From Alphaproteobacteria bacterium (lineage in GTDB: Bacteria; Pseudomonadota; Alphaproteobacteria; ATCC43930; CGMCC-115725), in the NCBI GenBank assembly GCA_019241915.1, contig JAFAWI010000117.1, positions 1-7,994 on the forward strand: a stretch of 7,994 bases of DNA, written 5' to 3'. A program made the position numbers and the translations under genes. Shown one piece after another: positions 1 through 5,774 of this stretch; the stretch's first letter is position 1; each line of letters opens with the position of its first letter. The notes below the pieces were generated by a model. The model ran no database searches, was not told where the DNA came from, and saw only the letters and a list, made by a program, of their open reading frames with translations.

Positions 1-390
1 GCCGGTCCAGCGCTCGGCGCGCTTGAAGAACGGCAGGACGTCGTCCCAGCCCCAGCCGCGATTGCCGAGCTGCGCCCAATGGTCGTAATCCTCCGGCTGG
101 CTGCGGATGTAGATGAGCCCATTGATCGACGACGAGCCGCCCAACACCCGCCCGCGCGGATAGGCGATCGCGCGGCCGGCGGTGCCCGGATCGGCCTCGG
201 CCTTGAAGCCCCAGGTGAGCTGCTTGTGGTCGAGCAGCTTCATATAACCGACCGGGATGTGGATCAGCGGGTTCCAATCGCGGCCGCCGGCTTCGATCAG
301 CACGACCCGCGCGCCCGGCTCCTCGGTCAGCCGGCTGGCGAGCACGCATCCGGCCGAGCCCGCGCCGACGATAATGTAATCTGCGTTCAT
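1..390 (-). CDS. GMC family FAD-dependent oxidoreductase, N-terminal part (cut by left window edge)
   Basis: These are the first 130 residues of a flavoprotein of the glucose-methanol-choline family, which oxidises alcohols with FAD and passes electrons to a carrier or oxygen. The N-terminus carries the ADP-binding Rossmann motif GAGSAG (residues 9-14), the acidic end of the second strand (LIEAGG, about 31-36) and GMC signature 1 (PRGRVLGGSSSIN, about 78-90). The rest of the gene lies outside the window. By hand count it is about 82% identical to the copy starting at 5634 (106/130) but only about 72% to its neighbour starting at 2700 (94/130). The ATG at 390 is fixed by alignment with both paralogues. 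GGAG at 400-403 is a well-placed ribosome site, 9 nt away. The gene was probably the last of an operon with the 1084-2700 and 845-1075 genes before the 412-857 element inserted just upstream. Substrate unknown. Confidence 0.93.
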   Translation of the reverse strand, partial: MNADYIIVGAGSAGCVLASRLTEEPGARVVLIEAGGRDWNPLIHIPVGYMKLLDHKQLTWGFKAEADPGTAGRAIAYPRGRVLGGSSSINGLIYIRSQPEDYDHWAQLGNRGWGWDDVLPFFKRAERWTG

Positions 391-403
391 CTCCTAAGTC
401 TCC

Positions 404-411
404 GACCCTTG
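404..411. repeat. Left target-site duplication, GACCCTTG
   Basis: This 8-bp direct repeat abuts the left inverted repeat and is identical to 858-865. Counting the CC before it, the match to the right side is 10 bp (402-411 and 856-865), but those two bases on the right also complete the inverted repeat. An 8-bp duplication is therefore the simplest reading. Confidence 0.8.
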
Positions 412-427
412 GGTACTGTCCTAATTT
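412..427 (+). repeat. Left terminal inverted repeat of the 446-bp element
   Basis: The sequence is GGTACTGTCCTAATTT. It pairs with 842-857 at 15 of 16 positions; the mismatch is at the sixth base from the end (C in the left end, G in the right end when both are read inward). The similarity does not extend convincingly further inward. Confidence 0.82.
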
Positions 428-452
428 GAAGTCCTTTCCACCAGCTAGTCGA
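424..452 (-). promoter_or_regulatory. Possible outward promoter at the left end of the element
   Basis: On the minus strand, TCGACT (447-452) and TCAAAT (424-429) are separated by 17 bp, and each matches the sigma-70 consensus at 4 of 6 positions. The -10 lies within the inverted repeat and would direct transcription into the left GMC gene starting at 390. The match is weak and may be chance. Confidence 0.2.
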
Positions 453-469
453 TCGACCATAGTCGATCG
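446..469. repeat. Short direct repeat TAGTCGATCG with palindromic core, inside the element
   Basis: TAGTCGATCG occurs at 446-455 and 460-469, a 14-bp period. The first copy is part of a perfect 10-bp palindrome, GTCGATCGAC (448-457). It lies about 125-150 bp upstream of the passenger gene, so it could be an operator or a protein-binding subterminal site. No function is shown by the sequence. Confidence 0.35.
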
Positions 470-504
470 CTCACTCGCGATTCCATCGCTGGCGTGACGC
501 GCAG

Positions 505-527
505 GCTTCGGTGTACCCGTACGAAGC
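505..527. repeat. Hairpin-forming inverted repeat within the element
   Basis: GCTTCG (505-510) and CGAAGC (522-527) can pair as a 6-bp stem around an 11-nt loop, and the loop contains GTAC twice. There is no T tract, so it does not look like an intrinsic terminator. It lies in the leader region of the passenger gene. Confidence 0.3.
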
Positions 528-593
528 TCGCCGATAGAGGCCGTGCGGGCGGCGATTGTTGCGGAGCGCCGCGCAGAGAAAGGAATCTAGAGG

Positions 594-842
594 ATGGCCG
601 TATCGCCCGCAGCGCCAGTTGATCTAAGCGGCTTCGACCCGAACAAAACAGACCGCGACAAGATCGATAGCGGGGCGTGGGTTCCTTGCCGCATCTGTGA
701 GGACATTTTTCTGCGCGTTCGACTGACCGCGCGATACTGCAACACCTGTGCTCGCGCGTTTTGTGAGGGTGAGCACGGAAACTTTGCCGGTCGCGGACCT
801 GCCGTTTGTGTTCAATGCCACCGGCCAGCGTCTCGCCCCTGA
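594..842 (+). CDS. Small zinc-finger-like protein (82 aa), passenger gene of the 446-bp element
   Basis: I do not recognise this as a named family. The protein has a polar N-terminal stretch (1-28) followed by a cysteine-rich region: C32-x2-C35, C49-x2-C52, C57, H61, C72-x2-C75 and H76. This gives eight well-spaced possible ligands, enough for two zinc ions. The order C-x2-C-x13-C-x2-C-x4-C-x3-H-x10-C-x2-C, together with WVPC at the first pair and RYCNTCARAFC at the second, is strikingly like a FYVE or other treble-clef/cross-brace finger, though the fold is inference. The start ATG has AGAAAGGA (577-584) upstream and a second AGAGG close to it. The gene fills the right half of the mobile element, on the strand opposite to the flanking operon. 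Its codon use is less GC-rich than its neighbours', which fits an imported gene. It might act in regulation, protein interaction or element maintenance. Confidence 0.65.
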   Translation: MAVSPAAPVDLSGFDPNKTDRDKIDSGAWVPCRICEDIFLRVRLTARYCNTCARAFCEGEHGNFAGRGPAVCVQCHRPASRP

Positions 843-857
843 AATTAGGACACTACC
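842..857 (-). repeat. Right terminal inverted repeat of the 446-bp element
   Basis: AAATTAGGACACTACC is the complement of the left end at 15/16 positions. Read on the minus strand, it supplies the last three codons (VVS, the first of them shared with the target duplication) and the TAA stop (845-847) of the flanking 845-1075 ORF. Its first base is also the last base of the passenger gene's TGA. Confidence 0.82.
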
Positions 858-1075
858 GACCCTTGACGCTTGCGCTTGCGCTTGCGCTTGCTCTTCCTGG
901 GCGTACGCCCACGGCGCCAATCATCCACAAGAGGCGGCCCCACCGGCACAGGAGGATCCGGCACCAGATCGTCGACACCGCCGAGCGGTAGAAAATGGCG
1001 GTGGATCATCTCGGCTAAGTTCGGCTCAGCGGCGGGCAACGCGTCGCTCGGACTTGGCTTCAATGTACGCAGCAT
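845..1075 (-). CDS. Small hypothetical protein with Lys/Arg-repeat tail (76 aa), 3' end altered by an insertion
   Basis: I do not recognise this protein. It has a proline-rich middle (about 36-50, VPDPPVPVGPP) and a strongly basic tail (residues 54-70) built from KR dipeptides, suggestive of nucleic-acid or membrane-surface binding. No signal peptide or membrane segment is visible. Its start lies 8 nt after the stop of the GMC gene at 1084; the upstream GAGAAACAAG is only a weak ribosome site, so translation may be coupled. The final residues VVS and the TAA stop come from the inserted element. Deleting the element with one target copy gives ...RQGSET and a TAG at 394-396, three nt before the ATG of the left GMC gene and overlapping its ribosome-site region. 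That tight arrangement is the best evidence that this was a real operon gene. A spurious ORF remains possible. Confidence 0.5.
   Translation of the reverse strand: MLRTLKPSPSDALPAAEPNLAEMIHRHFLPLGGVDDLVPDPPVPVGPPLVDDWRRGRTPRKSKRKRKRKRQGSVVS
858..865. repeat. Right target-site duplication, GACCCTTG
   Basis: Identical to 404-411 and directly adjacent to the right inverted repeat. On the minus strand it lies within codons Gln71-Ser73 of the 845-1075 ORF, which fixes the insertion point inside that gene. Confidence 0.8.
866..895. repeat. Hexanucleotide tandem repeat (GCGCTT)n encoding a Lys-Arg/Ser tract
   Basis: Five consecutive 6-bp units: ACGCTT, three perfect GCGCTT, then GCTCTT. On the minus strand they read as AAG-CGC type codons, giving the KSKRKRKRKR tail of the 845-1075 ORF. 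Because the unit is two codons long, copy-number change would alter tail length without shifting the frame. The repeat starts 1 bp from the target duplication. Confidence 0.75.
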
Positions 1076-1083
1076 CTTGTTTC

Positions 1084-2700
1084 TCACGCCGCGAGCTTTT
1101 CGCGCGCGGCGGCGCGGATCAGCGATGCGCCTTTTTCGGCGATCATGATGGTGGGGGCGTTGGTGTTGGTCGAGGTGACCGTTGGCATCACCGAGGCATC
1201 GATGACGCGCAACCCATCGATGCCGTGCACGCGAAGCTGGTCGTCGACCACCGCCATCGCGTCGTGTCCCATCTTGCAGGTGCAGGTGGCGTGGAACACC
1301 GTCGAGCCGGTCTGGCGCAGGTAATGCAGCAGCTCGTCGTCGCTCTGCACGTCGGCGCCGGGCAGGATTTCGGCGACGTAATACGGCTTCAAGGCCGGCG
1401 CCGCGAACAGCCGCCGTACCGCGCGCAAGCCGCCGACCGCGCAGCGCCGGTCGGTCTCGTCCGACAGATAGCGCGGGTTGATCGCCGGCGCATCCTCGGC
1501 CCGGCCGGTCTTGGCCTCGACATAGCCGCGCGACAGCGGCCGCATCTGCCACATGCCGCCGGTCATCCCCGGCTTCGAATCGAGCTTGCGCACCGGCCCG
1601 GGCGCAAAGCTGGCGTTGGCGAACAGGATCTGCACGTCGGGGGTTGCCGATTCCTCGAGCACCTTGACCGAGGCGCAAACCAGCGAGGCGGCGTAGGTCA
1701 AGAGGCCGCTGCCGTGAAAGACGTAGCGCGCCAGTTCGCCGACAAACGGCAGACCGCGCGACTTCTCGTTGGCGGTCGGGGCGCCGGTCACTTCGGCGGT
1801 GCAGCGCGCGAGAAAATGGTCCTGCAGATTCTTGCCGACACCGGGCAGCACATGCACCACCGACACGCCGATGCGGCCGAGATGGTCGGGGTCGCCGACC
1901 CCCGACAGTTGCAGGATGTGCGGCGAGCCGATCGCGCCGCCGGAGAGGATGACCTCGCGCGCCGCATCGGCGCGCTCGATCCGGCCGCCGCGCGAGAACT
2001 CGACGCCGACCGCGCGCTTGCCGTCGAACAGCACGCGGCGCACCAGCGCGTCGGTGACCACCTCGACATTGGGCCGCTTCAGCGCCGGGCGCAGATAGGT
2101 GCGCGCCGCGCTCTGCCGGCGGCGGCCGCGCCGGGTCTGCTGCACCCAGCCGATGTTGTCGCCCGATCCAGGCGGCAGGTGGTTGACGTCCTCGTGGTAT
2201 TCGCAGCCGATTTCGGTGCCGGCATCGATGATCTTCTGGCACAGGAACGGCCGGTCGGCCGGGCGCGAGGTCAGCAGCGGACCGCCGCTGCCGTGAAACT
2301 CGTCCTCGCCGCCTTCCCAGTTCTCCGCCTGCTTGAAGTACGGGAGCACGTCGTCCCACCCCCAGCCGCGGTTGCCGAGCTGCGACCAATGGTCGAAATC
2401 CTCGGGCTGGCCGCGTACATAGATCATGCCGTTGATCGACGACGAGCCACCGAGCACCTTGCCGCGCGGGTAGAGGATCGCGCGGTTGTTCACCCCCTCG
2501 TCGGCCTCGGCGTAGTACATCCACGTCCACTTCTTGTGGTCGAGCAGCTTGATATAGCCGGCCGGGACGTGGATCAGCGGGCTGGTGTCGCGCGAGCCGG
2601 CCTCGATCAGCAGCACCTTGACCGAGGGGTCGGCCGACAGCCGGTTGGCCAGCACGCAGCCGGCCGAACCGGCGCCAACGATGACGTAATCTGCCTGCAT
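1084..2700 (-). CDS. GMC family FAD-dependent oxidoreductase (choline/alcohol dehydrogenase-like), 538 aa
   Basis: A complete flavoprotein alcohol dehydrogenase of the glucose-methanol-choline family. Visible are the FAD-binding GAGSAG (9-14), the LIEAG strand end (31-35), GMC signature 1 (PRGKVLGGSSSIN, 78-90), signature 2 (GAIGSPHILQLSG, 255-267), and the C-terminal region with the expected catalytic His470 (FHATCTCKMG) and partner Asn514 (STNTNAPT). The spacing of 44 residues between them equals that of His466/Asn510 in choline oxidase. No signal peptide is seen, so it is probably cytoplasmic or peripheral to the membrane. The ATG at 2700 is preferred over upstream starts because GGAGGAAG stands 5 nt before it and the N-terminus then aligns with both paralogues. 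It is transcribed divergently from the dioxygenase at 3031 and leads towards the 845-1075 ORF. The electron acceptor and substrate are unknown. Confidence 0.95.
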   Translation of the reverse strand: MQADYVIVGAGSAGCVLANRLSADPSVKVLLIEAGSRDTSPLIHVPAGYIKLLDHKKWTWMYYAEADEGVNNRAILYPRGKVLGGSSSINGMIYVRGQPEDFDHWSQLGNRGWGWDDVLPYFKQAENWEGGEDEFHGSGGPLLTSRPADRPFLCQKIIDAGTEIGCEYHEDVNHLPPGSGDNIGWVQQTRRGRRRQSAARTYLRPALKRPNVEVVTDALVRRVLFDGKRAVGVEFSRGGRIERADAAREVILSGGAIGSPHILQLSGVGDPDHLGRIGVSVVHVLPGVGKNLQDHFLARCTAEVTGAPTANEKSRGLPFVGELARYVFHGSGLLTYAASLVCASVKVLEESATPDVQILFANASFAPGPVRKLDSKPGMTGGMWQMRPLSRGYVEAKTGRAEDAPAINPRYLSDETDRRCAVGGLRAVRRLFAAPALKPYYVAEILPGADVQSDDELLHYLRQTGSTVFHATCTCKMGHDAMAVVDDQLRVHGIDGLRVIDASVMPTVTSTNTNAPTIMIAEKGASLIRAAAREKLAA

Positions 2701-2837
2701 ATCGCTTCCTCCGACCCTCACCCGGCCTCCGCCTGACGGCGTCAACCTCTGTACTGTAGCGCACTGATCGGCCGTGGAAACCGTCACCATATGAATGGCC
2801 GCGCGCCTCGTCCGCTTCGCGCAAGGATGGCGCAGCG

Positions 2838-2853
2838 GCTCGGAACTCCGAGC
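2838..2853. promoter_or_regulatory. 16-bp palindrome, candidate operator
   Basis: GCTCGGA and TCCGAGC form perfect 7-bp arms around a 2-bp centre (AC). It lies in the divergent region, 55 bp upstream of the candidate promoter of the dioxygenase gene and 138 bp from the GMC start. Such a site would suit a dimeric regulator controlling both directions, but no regulator gene is present in the window. Confidence 0.3.
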
Positions 2854-2907
2854 AGCGCGCGGCTCGTCGCGTCGCGCGTCGCCAACGGCGACATTACGAG
2901 ACACGGC

Positions 2908-2936
2908 TTGGGGCTTCGGGCAACACTTGATAGATG
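2908..2936 (+). promoter_or_regulatory. Possible sigma-70 promoter for the dioxygenase gene
   Basis: TTGGGG (2908-2913) and TAGATG (2931-2936) are 17 bp apart, about 95 bp upstream of the dioxygenase start. The spacing is ideal but the boxes are only partial matches. Confidence 0.25.
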
Positions 2937-3030
2937 CGAGCATTCAACCGATCCTGTCGGTAGAGCCAATTCGCCCGGATGCGGCATGCACCCGCCGCAA
3001 TCAGCGGGTCACGAAACGAGGAGCCAGATC

Positions 3031-3912
3031 ATGAACGATGTCGCGTCGATGCGGCCCACGCAGGCCATGAAGATCGCGAAGGTCAAGGAGCACATCGGCG
3101 CTATTGTCACCGGTCTCGACCTGGCGCAGCCCATCGACGGAGCGACACAAAAGAAGCTTTACGACGCCGTCGTCGAGAACGTCGTCCTGGTGATCCGTGG
3201 GCAGGAGCATCTCACCCCCGGCCAGTTGCAAGCCGCCGGCGAACTGTTCGGCGAGCTGATGGAGGACCAGAACCGGCGCTATCTGGTTGACGGATTTCCG
3301 CTGATCAGCGTGCTCGACAATCGTCATCTGGACAGCAAGGGTCAGCCCGCAAAAGTCGGCGCCAACGCCACCTGGCACACCGACCATACCAACCAGGAAT
3401 TGCCGCCCAAATTCACCATGCTGTACGCGGTCGCCGTGCCGGACAAGGGCGGCGCGACGTCGGTTTGCAATGCGCGCGCGGCCTACGAAGCGCTTCCGAC
3501 CGATGTCAAACGGAAGATCGCCGGCGCGAAGACCGAGAATACGCTGATCAGCACCGCGCGGATGGCAACAGGCAATCCGGATGTCGTGAAGGCCCAGCGC
3601 GAGTCGACAAGGGCGCCGACGGTGCATCCCCTGGTCCGCACCCACCCGGATACAGGCACAAAGGCGGTCTGGTTTCACAAGGGCAAGACCGAGACGGTCA
3701 CCGGCCTGTCACCCGAGGAAACCCAGGATTTCCTGCAGGAATTGACGGATCAGATTACACAGCCCCAGTTTTGCTATTCACACGAGTACCAGAAGGGCGA
3801 CCTGCTGATCATCGACGACCGCGCCTCGTTGCATAAGGCGGGCTTCGACTACGATCACAACCAGCATCGCCGCCTGTACCGGATGCTGGTGCGCGGCGAC
3901 CGTCCCTACTGA
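3031..3912 (+). CDS. TauD/TfdA family 2-oxoglutarate- and Fe(II)-dependent dioxygenase, 293 aa
   Basis: Enzymes of this family hydroxylate an organic substrate with O2 and 2-oxoglutarate, often cleaving C-S, C-O or C-N bonds (taurine, 2,4-D and related acids). The iron-binding facial triad is visible as His116-x-Asp118 (WHTDHT) and distal His268 (DDRASLHKA). The arginine pattern RRLYR (280-284) follows, where TauD has the arginines that hold 2-oxoglutarate and the anionic substrate. Length is typical of the family. The ATG at 3031 has GAGGAG about 7 nt upstream and gives the normal N-terminus; longer in-frame starts back to 2791 would add a tail without family features. It stands alone on the plus strand between two GMC genes, divergent from one and convergent on the other. 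Possibly it makes an oxidised intermediate that the flavoproteins process. It should not be called taurine dioxygenase without evidence on substrate. Confidence 0.93.
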   Translation: MNDVASMRPTQAMKIAKVKEHIGAIVTGLDLAQPIDGATQKKLYDAVVENVVLVIRGQEHLTPGQLQAAGELFGELMEDQNRRYLVDGFPLISVLDNRHLDSKGQPAKVGANATWHTDHTNQELPPKFTMLYAVAVPDKGGATSVCNARAAYEALPTDVKRKIAGAKTENTLISTARMATGNPDVVKAQRESTRAPTVHPLVRTHPDTGTKAVWFHKGKTETVTGLSPEETQDFLQELTDQITQPQFCYSHEYQKGDLLIIDDRASLHKAGFDYDHNQHRRLYRMLVRGDRPY

Positions 3913-4017
3913 GCGCCGCGCAGCTGCCAACAACATGGCCGTCGATCATGGCAAAGGCGATGTGCGGCCCGAGGTCGACCGAACGTCCGCCGCAACCTGC
4001 GGTGAGGCGGCCAGCCC

Positions 4018-5634
4018 TTAGGCGGCGAGTTTCTCCCGCGCGCCGGCGTTGATCATCGCCGCGCCTTTTTCGGCGATCATGATGGTCGGCGCGTTGGTGT
4101 TGGTCGAGCTGACCGTCGGCATGATCGAGGCGTCGATGACGCGCAGGCCCTCGATGCCGTAGACGCGCAGCTCGTCGTCGACCACCGCCATCGCGTGGCG
4201 CCCCATCATGCAGGTGCAGGTCGCATGATAGACGGTGTTGCCGTACTGCCGCGCGTAATCGAGGATTTCGTCGTCGCTCTGCACCTGCGGCCCCGGCAGG
4301 CTCTCATCGCGCACGTATTGCTGCAACGCCGGCTGCTCGAACAGCCTGCGGATGTAGCGGATGCCGCCGAGCACGGCTCGCCGGTCGGTGTCTTCCGACA
4401 GATAGCGCGGGTTGATCGACGGCGCGTCGCCCGGCCGGTTGGTCTTGGCCATCACATAGCCGCGCGACAGCGGACGCATCTGCCACATGCCGGCGGTCAG
4501 TCCCGGCTCGCGCTCGAGCTGCCCGACTGTGCCGTTGACAAAGCTCCCCGGCGCAAACGAGCACTGGATGTCCGGGGTCGCCGATTCCTCGAGCACCTTG
4601 ACCGAAGCCGCGGCGAGCGAGGCGCTATAGGTCAGCACGCCTTTGCCGGAAAACACATAACGCAGCACCTCGCCGGCGAGCGGCAGACCGCGCGCTTTTT
4701 CATTCGCCGTCGGCACGCCCTCGATCCGCCGGGTGACGCGGACGACGTAATGGTCCTGCATGTTCTTGCCCACTCCGAGCAGCTCATGCACCACCGGCAC
4801 GCCGATCTTGCCCAGGTGCTCCGGGTCGCCGACGCCGGACAGCTGCAGCAGATGCGGTGAGCCGACGGCGCCGGCCGACAGGATCACCTCGCGCGCCGCA
4901 TCGATGCGCTCGACCGGGCCGCCATTGCGCTGCAGCTCGACGCCGACCGCGCGCTTGCCGTCGAACACGACGCGGTGCACCAGCGCCTTGGTGATGAGCT
5001 GGAGGTTCGGCCGCTTGAGCGCCGGGCGCAGATACGTGCGCGCGGTGCTGGCACGGAACCGGCCGCCGCGCGTCTGCTGGCACCACCCGATGCAGTCCTT
5101 GTGCAGGCGGGTCAGGTCGTTGACGTCCTCGCGGTATTCGAGGCCCATCTGAACCCCGGCTTCGATCGCCGCCTCGACAATCGCCGGGCGGTTCATCTTC
5201 GAGGTGAACAGCGGACCGTCCTTGCCGCGCACCTCGCTGCCCTCGCCTTCCCAGCGCTCGGCTTTCTTGAAATACGGCAGCACGTCGTCCCAGCCCCAGC
5301 CGCGATTGCCGAGCTGCTGCCAGTGGTCGTAATCCTCGGGCTGGCCGCGGATGTAGATGAGCCCGTTGATCGAGGAAGACCCGCCGATCACCCTGCCGCG
5401 GGGATAGAGGATGGCGCGGCCGTTGGTGCCGGGGTCGCTCTCGGCGTAGAAGCCCCAGGTCAGGGTCTTGTGATCGAGCATCTTCATGAAGCCCGCTGGA
5501 ATGTGGATCAGCGGGTTCCAATCCTTGCCGCCCGCCTCGATCAGCGTGACCTTGACGCTCGCGTCCTCGGTCAGCCGGTGGGCCAAGACGCACCCGGCCG
5601 AACCCGCGCCGACGATCAGATAATCCGCTGTCAT
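4018..5634 (-). CDS. GMC family FAD-dependent oxidoreductase (choline/alcohol dehydrogenase-like), 538 aa
   Basis: A complete paralogue of the 1084-2700 gene with exactly the same length. It has the FAD motif GAGSAG (9-14), signature 1 (PRGRVIGGSSSIN, 78-90), signature 2 (GAVGSPHLLQLSG, 255-267), the expected catalytic His470 (YHATCTCMMG) and Asn514. Both complete copies end in AREKLAA. The ATG at 5634 is chosen because GAAGGGA lies just upstream and MTADYLIVGAG matches the other two N-termini; a frame-open start at 5664 would add ten unrelated residues. It converges on the dioxygenase gene with a 105-bp gap, and its own promoter must lie in the 5635-6002 region. In the first 130 residues it is closer to the partial left copy than to the middle one, so the three arose by at least two duplications. 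Substrate unknown. Confidence 0.95.
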   Translation of the reverse strand: MTADYLIVGAGSAGCVLAHRLTEDASVKVTLIEAGGKDWNPLIHIPAGFMKMLDHKTLTWGFYAESDPGTNGRAILYPRGRVIGGSSSINGLIYIRGQPEDYDHWQQLGNRGWGWDDVLPYFKKAERWEGEGSEVRGKDGPLFTSKMNRPAIVEAAIEAGVQMGLEYREDVNDLTRLHKDCIGWCQQTRGGRFRASTARTYLRPALKRPNLQLITKALVHRVVFDGKRAVGVELQRNGGPVERIDAAREVILSAGAVGSPHLLQLSGVGDPEHLGKIGVPVVHELLGVGKNMQDHYVVRVTRRIEGVPTANEKARGLPLAGEVLRYVFSGKGVLTYSASLAAASVKVLEESATPDIQCSFAPGSFVNGTVGQLEREPGLTAGMWQMRPLSRGYVMAKTNRPGDAPSINPRYLSEDTDRRAVLGGIRYIRRLFEQPALQQYVRDESLPGPQVQSDDEILDYARQYGNTVYHATCTCMMGRHAMAVVDDELRVYGIEGLRVIDASIMPTVSSTNTNAPTIMIAEKGAAMINAGAREKLAA

Positions 5635-5774
5635 CTTCGTTCCCTTCACCTGCGGCACCACCACCCTCGCCCTCCCCAGGCCTTCCGGCGCCGGCCCCTT
5701 CCCCCTACCGCCCTGCGCAGAGGGAGTGCCAACCGGCGCCGCCGGACACGAACCGGTGCAGGCGATCGGGCGCG

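Larger units (their letters stand above)
412..857. mobile_element. 446-bp non-autonomous (MITE-like) element carrying one small gene
   Basis: The two ends are inverted repeats of 16 bp with one mismatch: GGTACTGTCCTAATTT at 412-427, and its complement at 842-857. They are flanked by a perfect 8-bp direct repeat (404-411 and 858-865), the mark of transposition. There is no transposase; the only gene inside is the 82-codon zinc-finger-like ORF at 594-842, whose stop codon overlaps the right inverted repeat by one base. GG ends and an 8-bp duplication are compatible with IS1595-type transposition, a family known to carry passenger genes, but IS66, ISL3 and IS256 elements can also duplicate 8 bp, so I do not assign a family. 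It was presumably moved in trans by a related transposase elsewhere in the genome. It sits within a minus-strand operon, with its own gene pointing the other way. Confidence 0.8.
2701..3030. other. Divergent intergenic region between GMC gene and dioxygenase gene
   Basis: This 330-bp gap must hold the promoters of the minus-strand GMC gene and the plus-strand dioxygenase. Open frames run through it but have no matching family sequence or ribosome site, so I read it as non-coding. It contains a TGACG-G-CGTCA dyad (2734-2744), a 16-bp palindrome (2838-2853) and a possible plus-strand promoter (2908-2936). No convincing -10 box was found for the GMC gene, although TTGACG occurs on the minus strand at 2740-2745. 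Confidence 0.6.

Noticed and set aside
79..429. 116-codon plus-strand frame opposite the partial GMC gene
   Set aside because: Antisense shadow; it ends within the left inverted repeat only by chance.
594..842. Passenger gene as a truncated transposase
   Set aside because: IS1595-type transposases also have cysteine pairs, but no transposase-like residues follow here and the Cys/His order differs; the gene is a complete small ORF ending at the right inverted repeat.
748..2736. 662-codon plus-strand open frame
   Set aside because: It lies opposite the middle GMC gene; the His/Arg/Ala-rich translation is typical of the antisense of GC-rich coding DNA and has no family features or ribosome site.
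845..2824. 659-codon minus-strand open frame running through the middle GMC gene
   Set aside because: Only its last 76 codons (from 1075) make a plausible protein; the rest is out of frame with the clear GMC coding sequence and is Arg-rich shadow.
2701..2943. Upstream extension of the middle GMC gene to a start at 2943
   Set aside because: The GGAGGAAG site before 2700 and alignment with two paralogues fix the start; the extra 81 residues are low-complexity and unlike any family member.
2791..3030. Upstream extension of the dioxygenase to 2791
   Set aside because: GAGGAG precedes the ATG at 3031, and the 80 extra residues have no counterpart in TauD-like enzymes.
3987..4010. Hairpin between the dioxygenase and the convergent GMC gene as a terminator
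   Set aside because: CCGCA-ACC-TGCGG (3990-4002) is only 5 bp with no T tract on either strand; such small stems are common in GC-rich DNA.
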